Source of the DNA: Onishia niordana
Lineage (GTDB): Bacteria; Pseudomonadota; Gammaproteobacteria; Pseudomonadales; Halomonadaceae
Direction: 5' to 3'
NCBI RefSeq assembly: GCF_004798965.1
Contig: NZ_SDSD01000004.1
Coordinates: 124,001 to 188,000, forward strand
Length of the DNA stretch: 64,000 nucleotides
Of the stretch, positions 43,452 to 52,108 are shown one piece after another (the first letter of the stretch is position 1; each line of letters opens with the position of its first letter). Below the pieces are notes generated by a model. That model ran no database searches and had not been told where the DNA came from. It saw nothing but the letters and a program-made list of their open reading frames with translations. Made by a program: the position numbers and the translations under genes.

Positions 43452-43730
43452 ATGCCCATGGCCGATCAGGACAGCATGCCGGATGCCGGTACGCCCCCTC
43501 AGGATTTTGCCTCGACCCTTGAGCGGCTCGAAGCCTTGGTGACGCGACTCGAGTCCGGTGAACTGAGCCTCGAGGACTCTCTTGCGGCCTTCGAGCAGGG
43601 CGTGGGCCTGACCCGCGAGGCTCAGCATCGCCTTGATAGTGCCGAGCTCAAGGTACGCAGCCTGGTTGAGGGCGATGATGGCTCGCTGGATGAGGCACCC
43701 TTCTCGGGTGGCACGGAGGATGCGCGGTGA
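43452..43730 (+). CDS. xseB: Exodeoxyribonuclease VII small subunit
   Basis: 92 residues, partner of XseA in the nuclease that degrades single-stranded DNA. The helical hairpin [20 protein letters not shown] and [20 protein letters not shown] is the family hallmark. Two in-frame ATGs (43452 and 43458) are possible. The stop overlaps the GTG of ispA (GTGA), the conserved xseB-ispA-dxs operon. Confidence 0.95.
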   Translation: MPMADQDSMPDAGTPPQDFASTLERLEALVTRLESGELSLEDSLAAFEQGVGLTREAQHRLDSAELKVRSLVEGDDGSLDEAPFSGGTEDAR

Positions 43731-44650
43731 GTGCCCAGCACAGCCCCCCGAGTAAGGCGCCGACGCTTGATGAGAAAGCGTCGCTCCAGAAGCTGTTGAG
43801 CGCTGATCAGGCCCGCGTCGATGCCTGGCTCGATGCTCTCTTGTCGACGCCGGGCGCGGCCGAGCGCCTCGATGCCGCCATGCGTCATGGCGTGCTGGGC
43901 GGTGGCAAGCGCCTTCGTCCGGTGCTTGTGTATGCGGCGGGTCGCGCCCTGGGCGCGACCGATGAGGTGCTTGATCCGGTCGCCGCGTCGGTAGAGCTGA
44001 TACATGCCTACTCGCTGGTGCATGACGACCTGCCGGCAATGGACGATGATGATCTGCGTCGTGGCCAGCCGACCGTGCACCGGGCTTTTGACGAGGCCAG
44101 TGCCATTCTCGCCGGCGATGCCCTACAGACGCTGGCTTTCGAAGTCCTGGCACATCAGGCCCACCCGCGACTGGCCGCCATGGTGACGACCCTGGCCGAG
44201 GCGTCCGGGCGCACTGGCATGGCGGCTGGCCAGGCCCTGGATCTTGCCGCGGTAGGGCAGCCGGCCGATCTCGACGCGCTGGCGCGCATGCATCGGCACA
44301 AGACCGGTGCACTGATTCGCGCCGCCGTGCGATTGGGCGGGCTCACCGCTGTCGATGCCGACGACCCGCGTGTGATGGCGCTGGACGCCTATGCGGCGGC
44401 CATTGGCCTGGCGTTCCAGATTCAGGACGACATTCTCGACGTCACCGGTGATACGGCGACGCTGGGCAAGACCTCGGGGGCCGATGCTGCCCGTGACAAA
44501 CCGACCTATCCGGCCCTGCTCGGCCTCGATGGCGCTCGCGCCATGGCCGATGACCTGCTCGATGAGGCCCTGACGGCGCTTGAGCCATTGGGCGATGATG
44601 CCGCCACCCTGGCCGCCCTGGCTCGCCATATGATCGAGCGCGACCACTGA
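43727..44650 (+). CDS. ispA: Farnesyl diphosphate synthase (polyprenyl synthetase)
   Basis: 307 residues. Condenses DMAPP/GPP with IPP to farnesyl diphosphate. The first Asp-rich motif is [11 protein letters not shown], the second is [12 protein letters not shown], with [15 protein letters not shown] and the chain-length region near [11 protein letters not shown] in between. GTG start at 43727 overlaps the xseB stop and has GGAGG upstream. Its product feeds quinone and undecaprenyl synthesis. Confidence 0.95.
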   Translation: MSAQHSPPSKAPTLDEKASLQKLLSADQARVDAWLDALLSTPGAAERLDAAMRHGVLGGGKRLRPVLVYAAGRALGATDEVLDPVAASVELIHAYSLVHDDLPAMDDDDLRRGQPTVHRAFDEASAILAGDALQTLAFEVLAHQAHPRLAAMVTTLAEASGRTGMAAGQALDLAAVGQPADLDALARMHRHKTGALIRAAVRLGGLTAVDADDPRVMALDAYAAAIGLAFQIQDDILDVTGDTATLGKTSGADAARDKPTYPALLGLDGARAMADDLLDEALTALEPLGDDAATLAALARHMIERDH

Positions 44651-44666
44651 CACGATAGATGCCCAC

Positions 44667-46574
44667 ATGAAGCTGTTCGACGAGATTCCTGCCGAGCGCC
44701 CGGCGACGCCGCTGCTCGACACCCTGGATACGCCCGCTGCGCTGCATGCGATGAGCGCGAGTCAGCTTGCCCAGCTGGCCGATGAGCTGCGTGCCTATCT
44801 GCTATATAGCGTTGGCGTCAGCGGCGGCCATTTCGGTGCCGGGCTTGGCGTCGTGGAGCTCACCGTGGCCCTGCACCAGGCGCTGGACACCCCCCATGAC
44901 CGGTTGGTCTGGGACGTTGGCCACCAGGCTTACCCACACAAGATCCTCACCGGCCGGCGCGAGGAAATGCTCGGTATTCGTCAGCACGGTGGCCTCGCCG
45001 CCTTCCCGCGACGTGCCGAGTCGGAATTCGACACCTTCGGTGTTGGCCATTCCAGCACTTCGATATCGGCGGCGCTGGGGATGGCGCTTGCCGCTCGCGC
45101 CCAGGGCGAAGATCGCCGGGTCTGCGCGGTGATCGGCGATGGTGCCCTGACCGCCGGCATGGCCTTCGAGGCCCTGGCGCATGCCGGGCATGTCGACGCC
45201 AACCTGCTGGTGGTGCTCAACGACAACGAGATGTCGATTTCCGAGAACGTCGGCGGCATGGCCAGCTACCTGGCCAAGATCCTCACCAGCAAGCCCTACA
45301 CGATGATGCGCGAGAACTCCAAGCGCGTGCTCTCGCATCTACCCGGGGCGCTGGAGCTTGCGCGGCGCACCGAAGAGCACATGAAGGGCATGGTGAGCCC
45401 GGCGACGCTGTTCGAGGAGATGGGGTTCAATTACATCGGCCCCATCGATGGCCATGATCTGCCGCAGTTGATCCAGACGCTGCATGGCATGCGTGACCTG
45501 GATGGCCCGCAGTTCCTGCATGTCAAGACGCGCAAGGGGCGTGGCTTCGAGCCCGCAGAGGCTGACCCGATCGGCTATCACGCCATCACCAAACTCGAGA
45601 AGCCCAGCGTGACACCTGCGGCAGCGCCGCCGCCGCTTAACGATGACCCCGAGCGCCCGAAACCACGCAAGTATTGCAATGTCTTCGGCGACTGGCTATG
45701 CGACATGGCCGCCGCCGACGAGCGGCTGCTGGGCATCACGCCGGCGATGCGTGAAGGCTCGGATCTGGTGCGCTTCTCCAAGGAATACCCCGAGCGCTAC
45801 TTCGATGTGGCGATCGCGGAGCAGCATGCGGTGACACTGTCGGCGGGTATGGCCTGCGAGGGCAGCAAGCCGGTGTTGGCGATCTACTCGACCTTCCTGC
45901 AACGCGGCTATGATCAGCTGATTCACGATGTCGCCGTTCAGGAACTGGACGTGACCTTTGCCATCGATCGCGCTGGCCTGGTGGGGGAGGACGGCCCGAC
46001 GCATCATGGCGCCATGGACCTGTCCTTCCTGCGCTGTGTGCCGGGCATGGTGATCCTGGCCCCCTCTAATGAAGCCGAGTGTCGTGCCATGCTCTCGGCG
46101 GCTTATCATCACCCCGGCCCGGCGGCAGTGCGCTATCCCCGCGGCACTGGCCCGGGCGTGGAGATTCCAGCGCACCTCAAGCCCATGGAAATCGGCAAGG
46201 CGGAGATGCGCCGTCAGGGGCACGGCATCGCCATTCTGGCCTTTGGCAGTCTCAACGGCGCCGCCGCCGCGGTCTCGGATCGCCTTGATGCGACCCACTT
46301 CAACATGCGCTCGGTGAAACCACTGGATCGTGAGGCGGTGCTGGCCGCGGCGCGCTACCACGATCTGTTGGTGACGCTCGAAGAAAATGTGGTGGCGGGT
46401 GGCGCCGGTAGTGCCGTCAATGAATTGCTCGCCGAGGCTGGTGAGTCGGTGGCGGTACTCAACCTGGGGCTGCCCGACGCCTTCGTCGAGCATGGCACGC
46501 CTGCCGAGTTGCTCACCGACTGTGGCCTAGATGTGGCGGGTATCGAAGCCTCTATCCTGGCCCGCTTGGGCTAG
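44667..46574 (+). CDS. dxs: 1-deoxy-D-xylulose-5-phosphate synthase
   Basis: 635 residues (E. coli 620). Thiamine-diphosphate enzyme joining pyruvate and glyceraldehyde 3-phosphate, the first MEP-pathway step. Motifs: [32 protein letters not shown], the ThDP motif [18 protein letters not shown] through the LNDNEMSIS segment, [10 protein letters not shown], and the transketolase-like C-domain with [18 protein letters not shown]. It follows ispA after 16 bases and ends in a terminator. Confidence 0.97.
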   Translation: MKLFDEIPAERPATPLLDTLDTPAALHAMSASQLAQLADELRAYLLYSVGVSGGHFGAGLGVVELTVALHQALDTPHDRLVWDVGHQAYPHKILTGRREEMLGIRQHGGLAAFPRRAESEFDTFGVGHSSTSISAALGMALAARAQGEDRRVCAVIGDGALTAGMAFEALAHAGHVDANLLVVLNDNEMSISENVGGMASYLAKILTSKPYTMMRENSKRVLSHLPGALELARRTEEHMKGMVSPATLFEEMGFNYIGPIDGHDLPQLIQTLHGMRDLDGPQFLHVKTRKGRGFEPAEADPIGYHAITKLEKPSVTPAAAPPPLNDDPERPKPRKYCNVFGDWLCDMAAADERLLGITPAMREGSDLVRFSKEYPERYFDVAIAEQHAVTLSAGMACEGSKPVLAIYSTFLQRGYDQLIHDVAVQELDVTFAIDRAGLVGEDGPTHHGAMDLSFLRCVPGMVILAPSNEAECRAMLSAAYHHPGPAAVRYPRGTGPGVEIPAHLKPMEIGKAEMRRQGHGIAILAFGSLNGAAAAVSDRLDATHFNMRSVKPLDREAVLAAARYHDLLVTLEENVVAGGAGSAVNELLAEAGESVAVLNLGLPDAFVEHGTPAELLTDCGLDVAGIEASILARLG

Positions 46575-46663
46575 CGTCGCATCGAACGCTTTCAGCGAAA
46601 CGGTGTTGTTTGATAGCTCCTGCTTGTTTCCCTGCGAGAATGTGCCGGCCAAACCCTTGCTCA

Positions 46664-46688
46664 CGCCGCCCTTACGGGCGGCGTTTTT
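46664..46688 (+). terminator. Terminator of xseB-ispA-dxs
   Basis: CGCCGCCC (46664-46671) and GGGCGGCG (46676-46683) with a four-base loop and T-run (46684-46688), 90 bases after the dxs stop. Confidence 0.9.
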
Positions 46689-46749
46689 GTTGAAGCCCCT
46701 GGCGACCACGGCGATAGGCAATGCATATCGAGGGTATTGCGACAAGCTT

Positions 46750-46779
46750 TTAGCCAACTAATTAACTGACTAATAGTAT
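46750..46779 (+). promoter_or_regulatory. Palindromic promoter, copy A
   Basis: A 24-bp imperfect palindrome (46750-46773; outer arms TTAG and CTAA, core TAATTAA; nine of twelve pairs) directly abuts TAGTAT (46774-46779), the likely -10. Its counterpart is at 47374-47403. A further conserved GTATTGCGACAA lies about 17 bases upstream of both palindromes, and GCAATACAGC follows in both leaders. Confidence 0.55.
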
Positions 46780-46817
46780 TCTCCCTATAGCAATACAGCG
46801 CAAAGGAGATTACCTTG

Positions 46818-47102
46818 ATGAAACGCCAACTGACCCTCGCCGCTCTGATCGCCGCCGTTCTGCCGATGGCCGCTCAAGCCAGCGTCGCTACCGAGAAGGC
46901 GCAAGATGTCAATCAGTCTGCCCCTGAGCAGGTTCAGTTCAGCAGCGCTGATCAACAGGTGGCTGACTATCGCCTGAGCAATGACAGTGCCGGCCTGGCT
47001 GAAGCACGCCAGTCGCTGCTCGCGCAGAGCGAGCGCCACACCGATTTTTCCGCCAAGGCGCAGGTAGAGGCGCTGAGCCACGCTAAAGCGGCGGCTCATT
47101 AA
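46818..47102 (+). CDS. Small exported protein, copy A of a tandem pair
   Basis: 94 residues. A clear signal peptide (MKRQLTLAALIAAVLPMAAQ, cleavage after AQA at residue 21) leaves a polar, mostly helical mature protein of 73 residues that ends in a His/Ala-rich HAKAAAH. No cysteine and no known motif. It is about two-thirds identical to the 47442-47726 product, with conserved NQ(S/A)APEQVQ and ERHTDFSAKAQ(V/A)E. ATG 46818 is preferred over TTG 46815 because it gives the same length as the paralogue; AAAGGAG lies upstream. I do not recognise the family; a periplasmic role is all that can be said. Confidence 0.8.
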   Translation: MKRQLTLAALIAAVLPMAAQASVATEKAQDVNQSAPEQVQFSSADQQVADYRLSNDSAGLAEARQSLLAQSERHTDFSAKAQVEALSHAKAAAH

Positions 47103-47166
47103 GGCTTCCACATCCCGCTAGCGTCTGTCCTTCGCTAGGCAGTGACTTTTTTATCCCTTGCTTTCG

Positions 47167-47191
47167 CCCCCACTCCGGTGGGGGTTTTTTT
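47167..47191 (+). terminator. Terminator of copy A
   Basis: CCCCCAC, loop TCCG, GTGGGGG (47167-47184) followed by seven T. The hairpin has the same CCCCAC/GTGGGG core as the copy B terminator. Confidence 0.92.
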
Positions 47192-47373
47192 GTCTGTTTG
47201 ATCATCATGTGACGTTGGAGCGTGTCGCCGAGTCGCTGTCGAGTGGCTTTCACTTGCCAAGAATGTGACGAGGGGGCTAAAGGCTCTGGTTTGCGTTGGC
47301 GCCGGTAGGCGCGGCATCGATCATGCGGGAGGCAGCGATAGGCAGAGTGGATCAATAGTATTGCGACAAACTT

Positions 47374-47403
47374 TTAGCATGTTAATTAACGTGCTAATAT
47401 AAT
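47374..47403 (+). promoter_or_regulatory. Palindromic promoter, copy B
   Basis: A 24-bp palindrome (47374-47397; arms TTAGCATGTTAA and TTAACGTGCTAA, eleven of twelve pairs) is immediately followed by a perfect TATAAT (47398-47403). No -35 of the usual kind is present at the right distance, so the palindrome occupies the -35 to -10 spacer, where a repressor or MerR-like activator would act. Confidence 0.65.
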
Positions 47404-47441
47404 TCTTATCACAGCAATACAGCTCAACGGAGATTCGCTCT

Positions 47442-47726
47442 ATGAAACGCCAACTCACCCTCGCCGCTCTCGTCGCCTTCATTCTGCCGATGGCCGCTCA
47501 AGCCAATGTCGCCAACGAGAAAGCTCTGGAGGTCAATCAGGCTGCGCCTGAGCAGGTGCAGTCCAGCGCCGCCAACCAGCCGGTTGCCGACTTCCGTGTC
47601 AACGACGCCAGTGCCAGCCTTGCCAAGGCAAGCCATTCGCTGATCGCTCAGCAGGAGCGCCACACTGATTTTTCTGCCAAGGCACAGGCCGAGTCGCTAG
47701 AGCATGCACAGGCTGCAGCCCACTAA
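47442..47726 (+). CDS. Small exported protein, copy B of a tandem pair
   Basis: 94 residues, same layout as copy A: signal peptide MKRQLTLAALVAFILPMAAQ with cleavage after AQA, then a 73-residue helical, cysteine-free mature part ending in HAQAAAH. GGAG lies 10 bases before the ATG at 47442. It has its own promoter and terminator, so the duplication unit is promoter plus gene plus terminator with a period of 624 bases. Changes between copies are spread along the protein while length is kept exactly, which suggests selection on both. Confidence 0.8.
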   Translation: MKRQLTLAALVAFILPMAAQANVANEKALEVNQAAPEQVQSSAANQPVADFRVNDASASLAKASHSLIAQQERHTDFSAKAQAESLEHAQAAAH

Positions 47727-48039
47727 ACCCTGTAAGGCCTCGATCAACGGCATGTCTTGCCCCTTGCCTGACCCCACTTCGGTGGGGTTTTTTTTGCGAT
47801 GAATAACGCTGTTAGGGTCTGCGCTTCCAGGCGACTTGCCTGTGGAATCGATGGGTGAAGGGCCGCTAATGTGCAACGGTTGCGGCCTCTTGGCATGGCC
47901 GCGATGAAAGGGGGTCTCTCGTGGCCGCGCCCTTCGCACTGATAGACTGGCTGTACGGCATGCCTTGGCAAGCCGACCACTTAACCTTGCTGTATCCACC
48001 CACGCCGGCGCGAGGCACCGGCCCTAGGACGAGAGAATC
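47727..48039 (+). other. Gene-free stretch before djlA
   Basis: 313 bp. It contains the copy B terminator (47771-47796). Beyond that a possible -10 (TAGACT, 47943-47948) is the only promoter-like element, without a matching -35. No coding frame is convincing on either strand. Confidence 0.5.
47771..47796 (+). terminator. Terminator of copy B
   Basis: ACCCCAC, loop TTCG, GTGGGGT (47771-47788) followed by eight T, 44 bases after the stop. Confidence 0.92.
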
Positions 48040-48810
48040 ATGGTAATAGCGATAGTGATTGGTGCACTGCTGGGCTATCTGATCGGCGACCTGGTCGGTC
48101 TGCTCATCGGTGGCGGGCTTGGTTACTGGCTGATCCGGCGACTCAGGAAGGCCGTAATCGGCAAGCTGGCCGGCGCGCAGTCGCAGTTCCTCGAATCGAC
48201 CTTTGCGGTGATGGGCTGCATGTGCAAGGCCGATGGTCAGGTCACCGAAGATGAGCTCGAGGCGTCGCGGCAATTGTGGGAGCGGTTGCGGTTGACCGAA
48301 GCCCAGCGGGCCAAGGCGCGTGAAGACTTCACCCGCGGCAAGCGCGATGACTTTGATCTGGAAGCCGAGCTTGCCAAGGTGCGCGGCGTGGTGGGCAGTC
48401 AGCGTGCTCTCATGCAGGTGTTTATGCAGGTTCAGCTGGCGGCCATCGCGGCCGATGGCACCTTGCACCCTGCCGAGCATGACATGCTGCTGCGTGTAGC
48501 CCGTGGGCTTGGGTGCTCGGAAGCCGAGATCGAACAGATCGAGGCCATGCTGCGCGGTGGTGGTGCAGGTGCTGACGGTGCACCGGAAGGGCTCTCTCTC
48601 GAAGACGCCTATCGCGTGCTGGGCGTCGAAGAAGACGCTAGCGACGCCGAGATCAAGAAGGCCTATCGCCGCCTGATGAGCCAGAACCATCCCGATAAGC
48701 TGGCGGGCAAGGGGCTTCCCGAGAGCATGCGTGAGATGGCCAAAGAGCGCACAAGCGAGATCAGCAACGCCTATGAGCGCATCAAGAAGGCGCGCGACGC
48801 GGCGGCCTGA
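48040..48810 (+). CDS. djlA: Membrane-anchored DnaJ-like co-chaperone DjlA
   Basis: 256 residues. One glycine-rich N-terminal span (VIGALLGYLIGDLVGLLIGG, about 6-31) of the type that dimerises in E. coli DjlA, a TerB-like helical domain (about 45-175, with GCMCKADGQVTEDEL and AAIAADGTLHPAEHDMLL), and a C-terminal J domain (about 190-256) with the HPD motif in SQNHPDKLAGKGLP. It should stimulate DnaK ATPase at the inner membrane. The next gene is unrelated and a terminator follows. Confidence 0.93.
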   Translation: MVIAIVIGALLGYLIGDLVGLLIGGGLGYWLIRRLRKAVIGKLAGAQSQFLESTFAVMGCMCKADGQVTEDELEASRQLWERLRLTEAQRAKAREDFTRGKRDDFDLEAELAKVRGVVGSQRALMQVFMQVQLAAIAADGTLHPAEHDMLLRVARGLGCSEAEIEQIEAMLRGGGAGADGAPEGLSLEDAYRVLGVEEDASDAEIKKAYRRLMSQNHPDKLAGKGLPESMREMAKERTSEISNAYERIKKARDAAA

Positions 48811-49136
48811 CCTCGCCCGGCAAAATGCCCAATGATGTAAGCTGGCGCCATTTGTGGATCAATAAATGATTCGCAAATGGCGCTTTTTTTGTCTGTCGGT
48901 TACGCCCTGGTCTTGTCGGCAATGAGCGATCTTTCTGCTTTCGATTTGAGGTTATTAAAACTTAAAGATCATTGGGTTATCTCACCACGAGAAGAGGTTG
49001 GGGTGGTTTGGTGATGGAAAGATGGTCAGTGACGTTATTTGTTTCTTATTTCATATCAATAAATGATTCATAATATGGAAAAGTGCGCCTCTTGTTGAGC
49101 GTTCGACCTTAAAAATCTCAAGGAGAATAAGGTGTT
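48811..49136 (+). other. AT-rich gap between djlA and the Fic-family gene
   Basis: 326 bp with markedly lower GC than the flanking genes. It holds the djlA terminator (48845-48890) and then an AT-rich segment with runs such as GGTTATTAAAACTTAAAG. The 15-mer ATCAATAAATGATTC occurs twice (48858-48872 in the terminator loop and 49055-49069 near a CATAAT box). CATAAT (49069-49074) may be the -10 for the Fic gene. Composition suggests horizontally acquired or fast-evolving DNA. Confidence 0.5.
48845..48890 (+). terminator. Terminator of djlA with long loop
   Basis: GCGCCATTTG (48845-48854) pairs with CAAATGGCGC (48874-48883); T-run 48884-48890. The 19-base loop contains one copy of the 15-mer ATCAATAAATGATTC. 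Confidence 0.85.
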
Positions 49137-50408
49137 ATGTGGATATGGCAGCAGCCGGAGTGGCCTCGAGGCCGTCTCGATACAAGACCGCTGATGGGGA
49201 CGCTGAACGCGACCCTGGCAACGGTGGCGCCATTGGTAAGCCAGGGCGGTGGCCTGAAGACCGATCAGCGGCTGCGGTTGGAGGCGACATTGCTTGGCGA
49301 AGAGATTGGGGCCAGTGCTCGGCTTTCCGGCATCAGTCTTGAGCGTGGGGCGATTCGCACCGCCCTGCATCAGGCGCTGGGACTTGCCGACGAGGGGGAA
49401 GTGCGGCCGGTGCCGCCGGTGGTGGAAACCTTCGTCGATGTGACGCTGGAGGCGGTCCGTACTGCCTTCCTGCCCCTCGGTGAGGCGCAACTGCTGGAAT
49501 GGCATCGACGCCTGGCACCCCAGCTGCCGCGAAGCGCTGGCCTGGTGGTCGGCGAGTGGCGCGATGCCCCTTTCGAGGAAGTCAGCGGCCGTTATGGTCT
49601 CAAGCGCCTGCGCTACAGGGCGCCTGGGGATGATCGCGCTGCCGTGTCAGCCGAACTCGAGACGTTCTTTGCGCGTCTCGAGGAGGAGGAGCCGGGGCTC
49701 GATGGGGTCGGTCATCTGCAGGCGCTGAAGCTGCATGCGCACTGGTTGGCGCTGTCACCCCTGGCGCTGGGTAATGGCCTGATCGGTCGGCTGCTGCTCG
49801 CACGCTGGCTGACGCGTGCCGAGGGCATCATGGCGTTGCAGGCCGAAGGTGAGCTCTCCGCACTGCCCGACCTCGAGATGCTTGAGGCTTATGCCTGGCG
49901 CCGTCAGGCACTGGCGCCGGTGCTGGTCGATGCACAGGGGGAATGGCAGGCGTTGCGTGAGACCTGCTTTGGTCGTCCCGCTGCGCCGCGCTCGTCTCTG
50001 GATGCTGGCCTGCCGAGCAGGGAGCCCGAGGTGCCCCCCGGTGATCTGGCGCCCTGGATGCGCTGGTGGTTGCTTCGGCTGCGCGAGGGCGCGCGTCTCG
50101 GCCAGGCTCACTTCTCTCGGGTGCGCCGGGCCGAGCGGCTGTGGCTCGAGCACGCCCGTACGCCCCTCAATGCACGCCAGCGTGAGCTGGTACTGACCCT
50201 GCTCGAGCGCGACGACGACGCCGGCGTGGCACGCTCGGACTACCGCGACTTGGTGGCGACCTCTGACCCGACAGCGGCCCGCGATCTGGCGGATCTGACG
50301 GCCAAGGGAGTGCTTAAGAGTACCGGCGTGGGGCGTGGTACACGCTACCGGCTGGCGGCGCTGGGTGGCTCTGGGCTGGGTGGCTCTGGGCTGGGTGGCT
50401 CTGGATAG
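49137..50408 (+). CDS. Fic-family protein (DUF4172 type) with degenerate active site
   Basis: 423 residues. The start MWIWQQPEWPRGRLD is the DUF4172 N-domain of Fic proteins. EEIGASARLSGISLERGAI (55-73) aligns without gaps to the inhibitory helix (S/T)xxxE(G/N), but the Glu is Ser64. The Fic core aligns to HPFxDGNGRxxR as SPLALGNGLIGR (207-218): catalytic His, Phe, Asp and first Arg are gone, while GNG and the last Arg remain. A C-terminal winged helix (about 350-405; LNARQRELVLTLL and TSDPTAARDLADL) is well kept, and the tail is three LGGSG repeats. The frame is intact with normal codon use. It is likely a pseudo-AMPylator or DNA-binding scaffold; this is inference. Confidence 0.82.
   Translation: MWIWQQPEWPRGRLDTRPLMGTLNATLATVAPLVSQGGGLKTDQRLRLEATLLGEEIGASARLSGISLERGAIRTALHQALGLADEGEVRPVPPVVETFVDVTLEAVRTAFLPLGEAQLLEWHRRLAPQLPRSAGLVVGEWRDAPFEEVSGRYGLKRLRYRAPGDDRAAVSAELETFFARLEEEEPGLDGVGHLQALKLHAHWLALSPLALGNGLIGRLLLARWLTRAEGIMALQAEGELSALPDLEMLEAYAWRRQALAPVLVDAQGEWQALRETCFGRPAAPRSSLDAGLPSREPEVPPGDLAPWMRWWLLRLREGARLGQAHFSRVRRAERLWLEHARTPLNARQRELVLTLLERDDDAGVARSDYRDLVATSDPTAARDLADLTAKGVLKSTGVGRGTRYRLAALGGSGLGGSGLGGSG
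50361..50405 (+). repeat. Three tandem 15-bp units in the Fic gene 3' end
   Basis: CTGGGTGGCTCTGGG is repeated three times in frame (the last unit ends GGA), coding for LGGSG three times just before the stop. A unit length divisible by three allows copy number to vary without a frameshift. Confidence 0.9.
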
Positions 50409-50463
50409 CACCAGTCCGCCAGACGGCCCGCCCAAGAGTAATAAGACCGTTTGTGAAGCGAGG

Positions 50464-51153
50464 CTAGACGGCAGCGAAAGGCAGTACGCCGGTATAGACA
50501 GCAGCGTAATGGCAGCCGCTGCCGGCCAGCACGAAGCCATGCCAGATGGCGTGATTGTAGGGAATGGCCTCGATCACGAAGACGATCACGCCGAGGGAGT
50601 AAATCACCCCGCCACTGATCAGCAGCACGAGGCTGGTCGGCGAGAGCGTGGCGACGAACTCGCCGGCTGCCAGTGCGGCGAGCCAGCCCATGGCCAGGTA
50701 CATGATCACCCGCAGCGCAGAGAAGCGCTGAGGCCAGAGGATTTTCAGGGCGATGCCGCTAAGGGCCAGGGTCCAGACCGCGGCCAGCATCGGCCAGCCT
50801 GGTCCGTCACGCAGGTTGACCAGCAGGAAGGGCGTATAGGTGCCGGCGATCAGCGCATAGATGGCACAGTGATCGGCAATCTGCAGCGCCTGCTTGAGCC
50901 TTGGGTGGCGGCTGCCGTGATAGAGCGTCGAGGCGGTATAGAGGCCGACCAGGGTGATGCCGTAGAGGCTGACACCGACCAGTTTCCATGGGTCGACGTC
51001 CTGAGCGATGCTCGCGGCAACGATCAGGGCGGTCATCCCGGCGACGCTGAGCACGGCACCGATGCCGTGGCTCACGCTGTGCAGGATTTCCTCAAGCAGG
51101 GTATAGCCTTGGGTGCATTCGCGTGGGGGTGAAGAAGGGGGTATCGCTACCAT
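50464..51153 (-). CDS. trhA: PAQR-family membrane protein (hemolysin III / TrhA)
   Basis: 229 residues with seven membrane spans. Family landmarks are EEILHSVSHGIGAVLSVAG in helix 1, the STLYHGSRHPRLKQAL loop, IADHCAIYALIAGTYTPFLL, and the late AIWHGFVLAGSGCHYAAV whose His residues are putative metal ligands. The family acts in membrane-lipid homeostasis; haemolytic activity of the name is not implied. Converges on the Fic gene and lies 84 bases after ribA on the same strand. Confidence 0.9.
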   Translation of the reverse strand: MVAIPPSSPPRECTQGYTLLEEILHSVSHGIGAVLSVAGMTALIVAASIAQDVDPWKLVGVSLYGITLVGLYTASTLYHGSRHPRLKQALQIADHCAIYALIAGTYTPFLLVNLRDGPGWPMLAAVWTLALSGIALKILWPQRFSALRVIMYLAMGWLAALAAGEFVATLSPTSLVLLISGGVIYSLGVIVFVIEAIPYNHAIWHGFVLAGSGCHYAAVYTGVLPFAAV

Positions 51154-51237
51154 ACTGTCTCTCCCGCGGTGACGGTTGAGCCTGAGAGGGTCGCTTTGCT
51201 TGACGGGGCATGGGGGCTATCTAGCTCATTGGCTCCC

Positions 51238-51873
51238 TCAGGACTTGCGTTCGATGTCCACGTCGTCCGCTTGGGTAAAGTCGCCCAGTGCCATCATGTG
51301 TCCCAGCTTGCCGGCCTTGGTGGACAGGTATTGCTCATTATGCGGGTTTAGACCTGTCGTGATCGGTAAGCGTTCACTTACCTCGACGCCATCGCGGGTC
51401 AAGGCCTCGACCTTGCGCGGATTATTGGTCATCAGCCTGAGCGAGGCGACACCCAAGTGATCGAGCATCGGCACGCACAGGCCGTAGCGGCGCATGTCGG
51501 CGCCGAAGCCCAGGCGTTCGTTGGCCTCTACGGTATCGGCGCCTTCGTCCTGCAGGTGATAGGCACGGATCTTGTTGAGTAGGCCAATACCGCGGCCTTC
51601 CTGGCGCAGATAGAGCAGCACCCCGCGACCCTCGGCGGCGATCCGCTTGAGCGCTTCCTGCAGCTGATAGCCGCAGTCGCAGCGCATTGAGAACAGCGCA
51701 TCGCCGGTCAGACATTCGGAGTGCACGCGGCCGAGCACCGGCGTGCCGTCGGCGATGTCGCCGAGCGTCAGGGCGATATGATCCTTGCCGGTAGCTTCGT
51801 CTTCGAAGCCATGCATGGTGAAGGTGGCCCAGGGGGTAGGCAGCCGGGAGGCGGCGATGAATCGAATCGTCAC
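51238..51873 (-). CDS. ribA: GTP cyclohydrolase II
   Basis: 211 residues, stand-alone RibA (no DHBP synthase domain). Opens GTP to the pyrimidine that starts riboflavin synthesis. Zinc cysteines in [20 protein letters not shown] (Cys54, Cys65, Cys67) have the E. coli numbering, and [17 protein letters not shown] and [12 protein letters not shown] contain the GTP site. Divergent from hemE; no FMN riboswitch is visible in the 235-bp gap. Confidence 0.96.
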   Translation of the reverse strand: MTIRFIAASRLPTPWATFTMHGFEDEATGKDHIALTLGDIADGTPVLGRVHSECLTGDALFSMRCDCGYQLQEALKRIAAEGRGVLLYLRQEGRGIGLLNKIRAYHLQDEGADTVEANERLGFGADMRRYGLCVPMLDHLGVASLRLMTNNPRKVEALTRDGVEVSERLPITTGLNPHNEQYLSTKAGKLGHMMALGDFTQADDVDIERKS

Positions 51874-52108
51874 GAAAAAAACCTCGATAAAACTGGGCGG
51901 CGCTAGGCACGCGATGACTCAAGTCTACCAGCATCGCCGCGCACGCTCACGGGTCGCACGCGCACACATAATATGATGTCGCTGTGAGCTGATCGCTACG
52001 CTCCCTGGGCCGGCGTGGCCGTAAATCGAGGCATCACGTCGCAGGGCTGGCCCCTCAGGGCTCGGCATCCGTTACAATGTCGGCAAATTTCCCTTTGGAT
52101 GACGTCGC

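Noticed and set aside
46527..46761. Open frames on both strands (76 codons each) at the dxs end
   Set aside because: They span the dxs stop, its terminator hairpin and the copy A promoter; no ribosome site or homology.
49740..49800. Frameshift explaining the missing Fic His
   Set aside because: Reading the other two frames around 49740-49800 does not restore HPFxDGNGR, and the current frame keeps PxxxxGNGxxxR and continues intact into the winged helix.
51874..52108. FMN riboswitch before ribA
   Set aside because: None of the conserved FMN-element strings (AGGGGCAG, GATTCAGT-like) is visible in the 235-bp ribA-hemE gap.
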